A stretch of DNA of 14,006 nt from Desulfobacteraceae bacterium (GCA_030671225.1 DAOVAE010000006.1:1-14006); one strand, 5' to 3'; numbered from the stretch's first letter, positions 1 through 7,119 are shown. Notes: a model not told the origin generated them from the sequence alone. Numbers and translations: made by a program.

Positions 1-74
1 CCCAGGTTTTCAAGTTTCTATAAAGTTGAAGTCAAACCATACTGATTTTTAATACCATGCATTTGAATGCCCGA

Positions 75-106
75 TCATGGCAAGTGCTTGGATTGCAGGG
101 CCATGA
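75..106. repeat. Short inverted repeat beside structured repeat A
   Basis: Arms TCATGGC (75-81) and GCCATGA (100-106) are perfectly complementary with an 18-base loop. The site lies about 45 bases left of the larger hairpin at 150-237 and could belong to the same mobile or structured unit. There is no T-run, so it is not a standard terminator. Confidence 0.4.
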
Positions 107-149
107 CTTGAACAGAATAACGTTTCTTTCACCTAAATTGAGCGATTGT

Positions 150-237
150 CGAGTTTGCCGAAGATGCAAGGCATGAGACATGCAGCCGTAGTTTACTACT
201 GCAAATGTCTCATAACGCAGCAGATTCGGTAAAATCG
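150..237. repeat. Structured repeat A (long imperfect hairpin, REP/MITE-like)
   Basis: A long imperfect inverted repeat: the left arm 150-181 pairs with the right arm 205-237, including the exact pair ATGAGACAT (173-181) with ATGTCTCAT (205-213). Within the loop GCAG..GTAG pairs with CTACTGC. Outer boxes are CAAGGC (167-172) and AACGCAGCAGAT (214-225). The same two boxes, in the same order and flanking a different hairpin, recur at 10587-10666, so this is one member of a family and not a chance hairpin. A 69-codon minus-strand reading frame across it is probably not a gene. Function unknown; it could be a non-autonomous mobile element, a REP-like site or a transcribed structured RNA. Confidence 0.7.
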
Positions 238-342
238 GCAAGCCCGAAGGGTTTCAAATGATGACAATTTTTTGCTTAATTAAATCAACCGATTAGATTA
301 GACCCATTAGCGACTTAAGCATTGCATATTTGTTTATAATTA
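238..342. other. AT-rich intergenic stretch, nothing recognised
   Basis: I see no reading frame with coding character, no convincing promoter and no terminator between repeat A and the decayed frame at 343-583. Confidence 0.5.
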
Positions 343-583
343 TTACTTTTTTATACCCCTGTCACTATTTGAAACGCTCAGTTTAGGTTTGAATTTGCTG
401 CTTTTTATTAAAGCCAAGGATTCAATTTCACCATCATCAAGTTCAAATAAAAAAAACTCTGTCAAAATAATTTAAAAAATCCGCCACTTCTTCGGGACTA
501 TCAGATATTTCATTTATTTTCCTATCTTGAAAGGGATGATGAATAAAATGTGGTTGAACTAAGCTGGTTTCAAGATGCAAAAG
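343..583 (-). pseudogene. Decayed reading frame with a single homopolymer frameshift
   Basis: On the minus strand two open segments have protein-like content and join if one T is removed from a run of eight (plus-strand A run about 449-456). The first segment reads ...QPHFIHHPFQDRKINE.. and then ..SPEEVADFLNYFDRVF; after the one-base correction it continues LFELDDGEIESLALIKSSKF and ends at a TAA (345-343). The joined frame is about 77 residues, has no good start codon and follows an upstream in-frame stop, so it is probably the C-terminal remnant of a larger lost gene. I do not recognise the family. It lies downstream of the small gene at 628-846 on the same strand. Chance openness in AT-rich DNA is the alternative. 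Confidence 0.35.
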
Positions 584-627
584 CTATTTGACTGGATGGA
601 GTGGGGCTGGGGAAGAAAAAACACCCG

Positions 628-846
628 CTACCCGGTTCGGCCAACTGATTTTTGAGCTATTTTAATAAGAGACCTAAGAGCGTCATTTACAGCTTTTTCA
701 TCAGGAAAAATCGACGCTACATCAGGACTAAGTAAAACAAGATTTGTACCTGACTTGTAGTCATCGTAATACTTGCCGCGAATGCCATGCCCAAAATCAT
801 CCCGATTATATTCAGGGCGTAATTCATCAGAATTAACCTTCTTCAT
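628..846 (-). CDS. Small conserved hypothetical protein (72 aa), possibly antitoxin-like
   Basis: The 72-residue product contains DELRPEY near the N terminus, a central RGKYYDDYKSGTNLVLLSPD and a C-terminal AVNDALRSLIKIAQ helix. As far as I recall this is the hallmark of a widespread family of small uncharacterised bacterial proteins, in which a charged N-terminal half is followed by a helical segment resembling a short DNA-binding or dimerisation module. Several of these lie in toxin-antitoxin-rich regions, but no toxin partner is adjacent here. A weak purine-rich ribosome binding site (AAGAAAGA) precedes the ATG. It follows rlmN by 49 bp on the same strand and may be co-transcribed with it. 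Function is unknown; an antitoxin or small regulator role is inference. Confidence 0.75.
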   Translation of the reverse strand: MKKVNSDELRPEYNRDDFGHGIRGKYYDDYKSGTNLVLLSPDVASIFPDEKAVNDALRSLIKIAQKSVGRTG

Positions 847-895
847 AGATCTTTCTTTTGAGAATAAATGGCGAATTTAGGCATCGTTAAACATC

Positions 896-1936
896 CTACA
901 TCAAGTTTGCCCTGAGTTGACCGCAGGCAGCGGAAATATCCTGCCCTTTGCTGTGGCGAATAATAGCCGTATAATTGTTTTGATTTAGCACTTCCTTGAA
1001 GTTGCGAATTACAGATTCTTCAGGTCGGTTAAATTCGCATCCTTCATACGCATTAAAGGGGATAAGATTTATTTTTGCTCGTATGGGTCTCAGCAACTTA
1101 ACAAGACGCTTAGCATCTTCTAAAGAATCGTTTATCCCTTTTATGAGGATATATTCGAAAGTGATTCTGCGGCGGTGAATTAAAGGATATATGGCACATG
1201 CATCAAGCAGTTTTTCAATGGGATACTTTCGGTTTATCGGCATCAGCATGTTACGGGTCTTGTTATCCGTAGCATTTAAGGATATTGCCAGGTTAACCGT
1301 TGTTTCACGGCCCAGGCTAACAAGCTTTGGAACCAGCCCAGCCGTAGATATGGTCAGCCTGCGGCTTGAAAATCCAAGCCCGGAATGACTGTCAGTAATG
1401 GTATTAACGGCGCTGATCACGTTGTTGTAATTTGCCAGCGGTTCACCCATCCCCATGAGCACAATGTTGGTAAGATGATTTGAATCATCAAGACAATTTG
1501 AGACATCGCGCACCTGGGCAATGATTTCACCTCTTGTGAGATTTCGCACCAAGCCGCCTCTGGCGGTAAGGCAGAATTTGCATCCTAGTGCGCAGCCTAC
1601 CTGGCTTGATATACAAAGTGTATAATAATCTTTTTCCGGAATCAGGACACTTTCAACATATTTTCCGTCATTGAGCTTAAAAAGATATTTTTTTGAACCA
1701 TCTTGAGATGTCTCAGTGCGGACATTCTCGAGTCGAGCGATAGAAAAATGGCGTGAAAGGAGTTTTCTGATCTCTTTTCCCAGATCGGTCATTATGTCAA
1801 AAGTGTCTGCCTGGCGAAGATAGATCCACTTCAGAATCTGGACTGCACGATAAGGCTCAAGCCCCTGGCTTTCGAGCCATAAAACAACCTGGTCATCTGT
1901 GAGTTCTTTAATATCCGGTTTTTTTGAACTTGACAT
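896..1936 (-). CDS. rlmN: Dual-specificity 23S rRNA (A2503-C2)/tRNA (A37-C2) methyltransferase RlmN
   Basis: This radical-SAM enzyme adds a methyl group to C2 of A2503 in 23S rRNA, at the peptidyl transferase centre, and in many bacteria also to A37 of certain tRNAs. The 346-residue length is normal for the family. The [4Fe-4S] motif is CALGCKFC (C115, C119, C122), preceded by the conserved TLCISSQVG containing C108. C338, in the C-terminal SAACGQL motif, is the position whose cysteine is methylated and delivers the methyl group in characterised RlmN. The GMGEPLANY segment (162-170) and the HSKGQDISAACGQL ending favour RlmN over Cfr, but the distinction was made by eye. It is divergent from ffh across a 56-bp gap and is followed by the small gene at 628-846. 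I see no strong ribosome binding site before the ATG. Confidence 0.95.
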   Translation of the reverse strand: MSSSKKPDIKELTDDQVVLWLESQGLEPYRAVQILKWIYLRQADTFDIMTDLGKEIRKLLSRHFSIARLENVRTETSQDGSKKYLFKLNDGKYVESVLIPEKDYYTLCISSQVGCALGCKFCLTARGGLVRNLTRGEIIAQVRDVSNCLDDSNHLTNIVLMGMGEPLANYNNVISAVNTITDSHSGLGFSSRRLTISTAGLVPKLVSLGRETTVNLAISLNATDNKTRNMLMPINRKYPIEKLLDACAIYPLIHRRRITFEYILIKGINDSLEDAKRLVKLLRPIRAKINLIPFNAYEGCEFNRPEESVIRNFKEVLNQNNYTAIIRHSKGQDISAACGQLRANLM

Positions 1937-1992
1937 AAAATCATTTTACTATTATTTTAAAGGTTTTCAATAAAAACTTTATTGGTGTTACC
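1937..1992. promoter_or_regulatory. Divergent intergenic gap between rlmN and ffh
   Basis: This 56-bp AT-rich gap must contain transcription or translation start signals for both divergent genes unless the promoters lie inside the coding regions. I cannot pick out a clear -35/-10 pair or a strong Shine-Dalgarno sequence for either gene. Confidence 0.4.
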
Positions 1993-3324
1993 ATGTTTGA
2001 TGATTTAAGCGATAAACTCAATATTGTATTTAAAAAGCTCAAGGGGCACGGCAAATTAACGGAAAAAAACATCGAGGAGGGGTTAAGAGAAGTCAGGATG
2101 GCTCTCCTTGAGGCCGATGTTCATTTCAAAATTGTAAAAAAATTTATTGCTGATGTCAAGGAACGGGCTCTCGGGCAGGAAGTTATGGCAAGCCTGACGC
2201 CCGGCCAGCAGGTCATAAAAATAGTCGACGAAGAACTGACGGAACTAATGGGGAGCCGTCTCGAAAACCTTGACCTTTCTGGTTCTTATCCTGTATCGGT
2301 AATGTTGGTTGGTCTACAGGGATCCGGTAAAACTACAACAGCCGGCAAACTTGCCGTTTTTTTGAGAAAAAAAGGGAGAAAGCCTTACCTTGTTCCAGCG
2401 GATGTTTATCGTCCCGCTGCTATTGATCAACTAAATAAGCTGGGTGAACAGCTTGCCGTTCCAGTTTTTCCATCCAGCTTGGAAATGGGTCCGGTTAAGA
2501 TCTGCCAGGAAGCGAGAACAACGGCACACAGGGAAGGGTGTGATACGCTACTTATAGATACTGCGGGGCGTCTACATATAGACGAGGAGTTAATGACCGA
2601 GCTTTGCCGTATCAAGGATGCGATAAAACCTTCTGATATCCTGCTTGTGGCCGATGCCATGACAGGCCAGGACGCTGTCAATATAGCCGAATCATTTAAT
2701 AATGCCCTTGATATTGGCGGTGTTGTTCTCACAAAGATGGATGGTGACGCACGCGGTGGGGCCGCTCTATCGATAAAAGCGATAACAGATAAACCGATAA
2801 AATTTGTTGGTGTAGGTGAAAAACTGAGCGACCTGGAGCCTTTTCACCCTGACAGGATGTCCTCAAGGATACTGGGAATGGGTGATGTCCTTACCATGAT
2901 CGAAAAGGCACAGGCAGTAGTTGACGAAAAAAAAGCTGCGGAACTCGAAAAAAAATTAAGAAAAAACGAATTTACTCTGGATGACTTTCGTTATCAGATG
3001 GTCCAGATACGAAAAATGGGTTCAATGTCAGATCTGATCAGTATGATCCCGGGAATTGGTAAAAGTAAGCATCTAAAAAATCTCGAGGTTGATGAAAGGG
3101 AACTTGTAAGAATAGAAGCAATCATAAATTCCATGACTCCTCAGGAGCGAAGTCATCATACCTTAATCAAAGGGAGTCGTCGCAAAAGGATTGCCAAAGG
3201 CAGCGGGACCAGTGTACAGGATATAAACAAGCTGCTAAAGAATTACACTCAGGTTATGAAAATGATCAAAAAAATCAATAAGGGCGGTATGCGCGGAATA
3301 GGCCGTGGTATGATGTCGTTTTGA
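1993..3324 (+). CDS. ffh: Signal recognition particle GTPase Ffh (SRP54)
   Basis: Ffh binds 4.5S RNA and the signal peptides of nascent membrane and secreted proteins, and delivers ribosomes to the FtsY receptor at the membrane. Of its 443 residues, about 1-85 form the N domain, about 100-295 the G domain and about 296-443 the methionine-rich M domain. Visible GTPase motifs are GLQGSGKTTT (107-116), the DTAGR element (189-193) and TKMD (247-250). The M domain starts at GMGDVLTMIEKAQ and ends in a glycine- and methionine-rich tail (GGMRGIGRGMMSF). Its stop overlaps the ribosome binding site of rpsP, so the two are surely co-transcribed. The start ATG is the natural family start, although no clear ribosome binding site precedes it. 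Confidence 0.97.
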   Translation: MFDDLSDKLNIVFKKLKGHGKLTEKNIEEGLREVRMALLEADVHFKIVKKFIADVKERALGQEVMASLTPGQQVIKIVDEELTELMGSRLENLDLSGSYPVSVMLVGLQGSGKTTTAGKLAVFLRKKGRKPYLVPADVYRPAAIDQLNKLGEQLAVPVFPSSLEMGPVKICQEARTTAHREGCDTLLIDTAGRLHIDEELMTELCRIKDAIKPSDILLVADAMTGQDAVNIAESFNNALDIGGVVLTKMDGDARGGAALSIKAITDKPIKFVGVGEKLSDLEPFHPDRMSSRILGMGDVLTMIEKAQAVVDEKKAAELEKKLRKNEFTLDDFRYQMVQIRKMGSMSDLISMIPGIGKSKHLKNLEVDERELVRIEAIINSMTPQERSHHTLIKGSRRKRIAKGSGTSVQDINKLLKNYTQVMKMIKKINKGGMRGIGRGMMSF

Positions 3325-3330
3325 AGGAGA
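3324..3330 (+). promoter_or_regulatory. Strong ribosome binding site of rpsP
   Basis: AAGGAGA begins on the last base of the ffh stop codon and lies 9 bases before the rpsP ATG at 3340, which fixes that start and suggests linked translation. Confidence 0.8.
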
Positions 3331-3339
3331 TTTAATAAT

Positions 3340-3594
3340 ATGTCAGTTAAAATCAGATTGGCCAGACACGGAGCAAAGAAAAGACCTCATTATCGAATTG
3401 TTGTTGCAGATAGTGAATCTCCACGAGATGGTAGATTCCTTGAAAATGTAGGTACATACAATCCTTTGGTAGATCCGGCAGAGGTGTCTTTGAAGCAAGA
3501 ACGGATTAAGTACTGGATCGATCAGGGGGCCATTCCTACAGATACTGTAAAAAGCCTTTTGAAAAAAGAAGGTCTTTTTGCTAATCTTGCATAG
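3340..3594 (+). CDS. rpsP: 30S ribosomal protein S16
   Basis: S16 is an assembly protein of the small ribosomal subunit that contacts the 5' domain of 16S rRNA. The 84-residue product is the usual length and begins with the conserved segment [20 protein letters not shown], followed by [14 protein letters not shown] and the [16 protein letters not shown] region. It sits between ffh and khpA, its standard location in many bacteria, with 15 bp to the ffh stop and 45 bp to khpA. Confidence 0.97.
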   Translation: MSVKIRLARHGAKKRPHYRIVVADSESPRDGRFLENVGTYNPLVDPAEVSLKQERIKYWIDQGAIPTDTVKSLLKKEGLFANLA

Positions 3595-3624
3595 TATCTT
3601 TACCCCTAATTCTCACCAGCCAAC

Positions 3625-3631
3625 AAAGGAG
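3625..3631 (+). promoter_or_regulatory. Ribosome binding site of khpA
   Basis: AAAGGAG precedes the ATG at 3640 by 8 bases, a near-ideal arrangement that supports the chosen start. Confidence 0.75.
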
Positions 3632-3639
3632 ATGGAGCT

Positions 3640-3870
3640 ATGAAAGAGCTGATCAAGTATATTGCCAAGGCGCTGGTTGATAATCCGGAACAAGTTGAGG
3701 TTTCTGAGGTAGAGGGTAACCGGACTTCGGTATTAGAGCTTAAAGTGGCAAAAGAGGATCTGGGAAAGGTTATCGGCAAGCAGGGTCGGACGGCGCGAGC
3801 CATGCGGACCATATTAAGCGCTGCTTCTGCTAAGTTAAAAAAACGATCGGTCCTTGAGATTATAGAATAG
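3640..3870 (+). CDS. khpA: KH-domain RNA-binding protein KhpA
   Basis: A 76-residue, single type II KH-domain protein. The RNA-binding GxxG loop is GKQG (46-49) within the conserved segment [19 protein letters not shown]. In Gram-positive species KhpA pairs with KhpB/Jag and binds many RNAs affecting cell division and translation; its role in deltaproteobacteria is little known. It lies in the classic rpsP-khpA-rimM order, and its stop is only 4 bp from the rimM start. Confidence 0.93.
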   Translation: MKELIKYIAKALVDNPEQVEVSEVEGNRTSVLELKVAKEDLGKVIGKQGRTARAMRTILSAASAKLKKRSVLEIIE

Positions 3871-3874
3871 TATC

Positions 3875-4390
3875 GTGGAAAAAAATGGGTTTATTCTCGT
3901 TGGGAAGATCGTTGGCGCCCATGGTGTAAAAGGAAACATTAAGGCCTATTCCTATGCTGAATCCTTGTCTGTTTACAAGCCGGGCAGTTCGATTCTTATA
4001 ATTAATCCCAAAGGATTAGAAAAAAGTTATAAAATAAAATGGGTTAAACCTCACGGCAGGTTCATCCTTTTATCTCTGAAAGGTGTAGAGAGCAGGAATT
4101 CGGCTGAGATCCTGATTGGTTCCGGCTTTTTTATTGAACGGGATAGTCTTCCTGAACTCGAAGACGGATCATACTACTGGTTTGATATTATCGGACTTTC
4201 AGTTTTCACTACCGATGAACAGTATATCGGCCACGTTGAATCGATAATCCCCACGGGAAGCAACGACGTTTTTGTTGTCAGAGACCAGAATAAAGGTAAT
4301 GAAACATTGGTCCCAGCGCTTGAACACGTGGTTTTGGAAATCGATTTTAAGCTTAAAACAATGAGGGTGGATTTGCCGGAAGGATTGTGA
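3875..4390 (+). CDS. rimM: Ribosome maturation factor RimM
   Basis: RimM binds S19 and helps mature the head of the 30S subunit. The 171-residue product has the N-terminal RimM beta-barrel starting at FILVGKIVGAHGVKGNIKAY (about 6-90) and a C-terminal PRC-barrel (about 97-169) marked by YYWFDIIGLSVFT and the GSNDVFVV segment. The start is a GTG located 4 bp after the khpA stop; no separate ribosome binding site is evident, so translational coupling to khpA is likely. Its TGA overlaps the GTG proposed for trmD. Confidence 0.95.
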   Translation: MEKNGFILVGKIVGAHGVKGNIKAYSYAESLSVYKPGSSILIINPKGLEKSYKIKWVKPHGRFILLSLKGVESRNSAEILIGSGFFIERDSLPELEDGSYYWFDIIGLSVFTTDEQYIGHVESIIPTGSNDVFVVRDQNKGNETLVPALEHVVLEIDFKLKTMRVDLPEGL

Positions 4391-5187
4391 AAGTTAAAAG
4401 GATGAATTTCATAGTCCTGACTATATTCCCGGAAATGTTTAATCCTTTTTGGGAACATGGAATTATAAAAAGGGCGATAGATCGCAGCAAGATTTTGGCA
4501 TCGGCCGTCGATATCAGAGATTTTGCAGAAGGGAGGCACCGTATTACCGATGACAGGCCGTACGGCGGGGGCTGTGGGATGATCATGAAGCCCGAACCGC
4601 TGGCCGGTGCTATTCGGGCTGCCATAAAGAAAACCCCTTTGTCCAAAAGGATTCTGCTGACACCCCAAGGACGGCGCTTTGATCAGAGCGTGGCCCGAGA
4701 ATTAGCTTCATCTGATGGAGTTATTCTGGTTTGCGGCCGCTACGAGGGTGTGGATGAACGTATTTGTCACGATTTTATCGATGATGAAATTTCTATCGGT
4801 GATTATGTCCTGACAGGGGGTGAACTGGCAGCCATGGTTATCATCGATGCTGTGACCAGACTGATTCCAGGTGTACTCGGCGGTAAGGACTCTGCGGAAA
4901 AAGATTCGTTTTCAGAGAGCGTACTAGAACATGCACAATATACTAGGCCCAGTACATTTGAAGGGATCGATGTCCCAGAGGTTCTGTTGTCGGGCAACCA
5001 CCAGGAAATTGAAAAATGGAGGCTTGAGACATCGCTGATACGCACCTTTCTGAAAAGACGGGACTTGCTTGAAAACAGATGCTTGAGCCTAAGGGAGATA
5101 GAAATTCTGAAAAAGTGGTGCCACGATATTGAGAAAATCGTATACGACCAATCTATACATGGCCCTGACGCATTATCCGGTGGTTAA
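4387..5187 (+). CDS. trmD: tRNA (guanine-37-N1)-methyltransferase TrmD
   Basis: TrmD methylates N1 of G37 next to the anticodon, preventing +1 frameshifting. It is a SPOUT-class enzyme; the trefoil-knot SAM-binding segments are visible as LLTPQGRRFDQ, VCGRYEGVDERI and SIGDYVLTGGELA, and the conserved RPYGGGCGMIMKPEPL lies near the N terminus. With the GTG start at 4387, which overlaps the rimM stop (GTGA), the protein has 266 residues. An in-frame ATG at 4402 would give MNFIVLTIFPEMF, closer to the usual family N terminus, so the start is uncertain by five codons. A GGAAGG before 4387 may serve either start. The 3' end overlaps the next methyltransferase gene. Confidence 0.96.
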   Translation: MKVKRMNFIVLTIFPEMFNPFWEHGIIKRAIDRSKILASAVDIRDFAEGRHRITDDRPYGGGCGMIMKPEPLAGAIRAAIKKTPLSKRILLTPQGRRFDQSVARELASSDGVILVCGRYEGVDERICHDFIDDEISIGDYVLTGGELAAMVIIDAVTRLIPGVLGGKDSAEKDSFSESVLEHAQYTRPSTFEGIDVPEVLLSGNHQEIEKWRLETSLIRTFLKRRDLLENRCLSLREIEILKKWCHDIEKIVYDQSIHGPDALSGG

Positions 5188-5704
5188 TAAAAACGGTGAT
5201 ATCATAACATCCGCCGTTACCAACCTCGATCTGCACGATATATCAAGGGCTGCAAGAACATACGGAGTACGGTCGTTTTATGTGGTTACACCCCTTGAGG
5301 ATCAGAAAGCACTGGTTAAAAAAATTGTTTCGCACTGGGTAGAAGGAACAGGGTCGCAGTATAATCCAAAACGGCGAGAAGCCCTGGAGATGATCATTTT
5401 AAAAAATTCTCTGGGTGAGGCGATAGATCACATCCGTAAAAACGGTGGGAATTTTCCTAAAACGGTTGTTACCAGTGCCAGACAGAGCCCTGACAATATA
5501 AGTTTTAGGAAGTTTCGGGAGATGCTGCAAGATAGTAACCTTTATCTATTGATATTTGGTACAGCCTGGGGACTGTCGGAAAAATTTATTACAGATGCCG
5601 ATTACATACTTAATCCGGTAATAGGGAATACAGATTACAATCACCTTTCAGTCCGATCAGCTGCCGCAGTTATTCTGGACAGGCTGTTTGGGAGAGACGG
5701 ATAA
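5159..5704 (+). CDS. TrmD-linked SPOUT-type RNA methyltransferase (uncharacterised)
   Basis: The product belongs to a family typically encoded between trmD and rplS and annotated as SAM-dependent RNA methyltransferase. The N-terminal part reads ALTHYPVVNKNGDIITSAVT and then NLDLHDISRAARTYGV; the C-terminal LLIFGTAWGLSEKFI and NPVIGNTDYNHLSVRSA have the look of the knotted SAM-binding region of SPOUT enzymes. Target RNA and modified base are unknown to me. I chose the ATG at 5159, giving 181 residues. A TTG at 5129 would add ten residues, and since family members often have LY just before this methionine, an upstream non-ATG start is possible. It overlaps the end of trmD by 29 bp, implying coupled translation. 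Confidence 0.88.
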   Translation: MALTHYPVVNKNGDIITSAVTNLDLHDISRAARTYGVRSFYVVTPLEDQKALVKKIVSHWVEGTGSQYNPKRREALEMIILKNSLGEAIDHIRKNGGNFPKTVVTSARQSPDNISFRKFREMLQDSNLYLLIFGTAWGLSEKFITDADYILNPVIGNTDYNHLSVRSAAAVILDRLFGRDG

Positions 5705-5753
5705 ATAATAATTTTGATGACTTTTTGCGAAAAAGACAATATTGGAGATTAAT

Positions 5754-6101
5754 ATGGAAACAATAAGACAGATAGAAAGAGAGATGATGCGGCTGGATCT
5801 GCCTGCTTTTGCCGCCGGCGATACTGTAAAAGTTTATGTCAAAATAAAGGAAGGCGAAAAAGAGCGTATCCAGGCTTTTCAGGGCGTTGTAATCAGCAAA
5901 CGTGGAAGCGGGACAGGCGCTACGTTTACCGTCAGGAAGGTTTCATACGGGATAGGGGTTGAGCGTATTTTCCCGCTGCATTCTCCTGTCATCGACAAAA
6001 TTGACGTGGTTACTCGCGGACGTGTACGCCGCTCAAAAATCTATTACCTGCGCAAACTAAGGGGCAAGGCTTCAAGGATAAAGGAACGCCGCTTTAACTA
6101 A
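5754..6101 (+). CDS. rplS: 50S ribosomal protein L19
   Basis: L19 lies at the 30S-50S interface of the large subunit. From the ATG at 5754 the product has 115 residues, the usual length, with [30 protein letters not shown], the arginine-led [19 protein letters not shown] and the basic ending [24 protein letters not shown] twelve bases upstream is in frame, but it overlaps the GGAG ribosome binding site (5744-5747) that lies 6 bases before the ATG, so the ATG is the start. It lies 49 bp after the methyltransferase gene. Confidence 0.97.
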   Translation: METIRQIEREMMRLDLPAFAAGDTVKVYVKIKEGEKERIQAFQGVVISKRGSGTGATFTVRKVSYGIGVERIFPLHSPVIDKIDVVTRGRVRRSKIYYLRKLRGKASRIKERRFN

Positions 6102-6138
6102 TCCGTAGAATATTAAAGACATTGTTTAATGTGCTTCC

Positions 6139-6747
6139 ATGGGACCAGACCTGTGGTTATTCGAAAAAAAAGCCATTGATCAAGGCTTTTCAAGAATTGC
6201 CGGTATTGATGAAGCCGGTCGTGGACCACTGGCCGGTCCGGTTGTTTCCGCAGCGGTTATACTCCCCGCTTCTTTTCAGGACCCCGGTATATCCGATTCC
6301 AAGAAATTAACGCCTAAAAAACGGAATTACCTTTATGAAAAGATTTACGAAATAGCCGTTTCCATAGGTATCGGGATCATTGACCCTCCGGAGATAGATC
6401 GCATCAATATTCTGCAGGCATCTCTTTTGTCCATGGCCATGGCGGCTGAAAATCTTGCCCCGCAGGCTGATTGTCTTTTTATAGACGGTCCCTTCCCAAT
6501 TTCGTCAAACCTGCCACAGGAATCGATACCCAAAGGTGATGCGTTAAGTATTTCCATTGCTGCTGCATCTATCATAGCCAAGGTAACCCGTGACAGGTTG
6601 ATGGAAAGATACCACCAGGATTATCCGCAGTTTGGATTTTCCAGACACAAAGGATACCCAACCAAAGCCCATAAAGCAGCGATCAAACATTACGGTTGTT
6701 GCCCCATCCACAGACGCAGTTTCAAGGGGGTTAAGGAATATCTGTGA
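6139..6747 (+). CDS. rnhB: Ribonuclease HII
   Basis: RNase HII cuts RNA in RNA-DNA hybrids and starts ribonucleotide excision repair at single misincorporated ribonucleotides. The 202-residue product carries the signature AGIDEAGRGPLAGPVVSAAV with acidic residues D24 and E25, then D116 in LFIDGP and D134 in KGDALSISIAAASIIAKVTR. The 18-residue spacing of the last two agrees with the catalytic set of the E. coli enzyme as I recall it. It follows rplS by 37 bp, in the same order as in many proteobacterial genomes, and is the last housekeeping gene before the accessory region. Confidence 0.96.
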   Translation: MGPDLWLFEKKAIDQGFSRIAGIDEAGRGPLAGPVVSAAVILPASFQDPGISDSKKLTPKKRNYLYEKIYEIAVSIGIGIIDPPEIDRINILQASLLSMAMAAENLAPQADCLFIDGPFPISSNLPQESIPKGDALSISIAAASIIAKVTRDRLMERYHQDYPQFGFSRHKGYPTKAHKAAIKHYGCCPIHRRSFKGVKEYL

Positions 6748-6825
6748 TCAATACCTTTTGGAATAAATACATACTGTTGTTCACCTTTTCCTCTTCACCT
6801 TTAAGCTAATAAAACAGCAAAATAT

Positions 6826-6854
6826 TTGACATACGAGGCCTTTTGTTATACATT
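6826..6854 (+). promoter_or_regulatory. Likely sigma70-type promoter of the vapBC pair
   Basis: A perfect -35 box TTGACA (6826-6831) is followed after 17 bases by a weaker -10 TACATT (6849-6854); TATACA at 6847-6852 is an alternative with a 15-base spacer. The start codon of the antitoxin follows at 6889, and the -10 overlaps the palindrome at 6845-6871. Confidence 0.65.
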
Positions 6855-6871
6855 TTTTAAAAACGTATAAC
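6845..6871. promoter_or_regulatory. Palindromic operator over the vapBC promoter
   Basis: GTTATAC (6845-6851) and GTATAAC (6865-6871) are perfect inverted arms. The 13 bases between them continue the symmetry (A-TTTTT-T-AAAAA-C), giving a 27-bp near-perfect palindrome with a single mismatched pair around the centre base. It covers the -10 region of the only promoter visible for the pair. AbrB-type antitoxins are dimeric DNA-binding proteins that repress their own operons together with the toxin, so this is the obvious autoregulatory site. Confidence 0.7.
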
Positions 6872-6888
6872 TTTAATAGGGGTTAATT

Positions 6889-7119
6889 ATGAATACAGTA
6901 AAAGTATTAACAAAAGGGCAAATCGTAATACCTGCATCGATTCGAAAAAAGTATGATATCCATCCAGGCAATGCACTCCAGATTTTTGAATACGGCAATC
7001 TTATCTATCTTGTCCCGCCGGTCAAAGATCCTGTAAAAGATGCCATGGGTTGTCTCCCACAGAATCCTTCATTGTCTAAAGCACTTTTGAATGAAAGGAG
7101 GGAGGATTTTGCCGAATGA
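6889..7119 (+). CDS. vapB: AbrB/SpoVT-family antitoxin (VapB-like)
   Basis: The antitoxin neutralises the PIN toxin encoded next to it and probably represses the operon. Of 76 residues, about 1-45 form the swapped-hairpin AbrB DNA-binding domain, with the family sequence VLTKGQIVIPASIRKKYDIH followed by PGNALQIFEYGNLIYLVPP; the C-terminal 30 residues would wrap the toxin. The stop overlaps the toxin start by 4 bp (ATGA). A promoter and a palindromic operator lie just upstream. It is preceded by a short ribosome binding site (AGGGG). Confidence 0.88.
   Translation: MNTVKVLTKGQIVIPASIRKKYDIHPGNALQIFEYGNLIYLVPPVKDPVKDAMGCLPQNPSLSKALLNERREDFAE
7095..7105 (+). promoter_or_regulatory. Strong ribosome binding site of the PIN toxin gene
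   Basis: AAGGAGGGAGG inside the 3' end of the antitoxin gene ends 10 bases before the toxin ATG at 7116 and supports that start. It is a purer Shine-Dalgarno match than the one before the antitoxin. Confidence 0.7.

Noticed and set aside
32-241. 69-codon minus-strand reading frame
   Set aside because: It runs through the long hairpin repeat A and the inverted repeat at 75-106; its sequence is explained by the repeat and has no ribosome binding site or known family.
1937-1992. Candidate 4.5S RNA or small RNA gene beside ffh
   Set aside because: The gap is only 56 bp, AT-rich and without the conserved GNAR tetraloop hairpin of SRP RNA.
4174-4668. 164-codon minus-strand frame over rimM and trmD
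   Set aside because: It is antisense to two certain genes and shows no domain.
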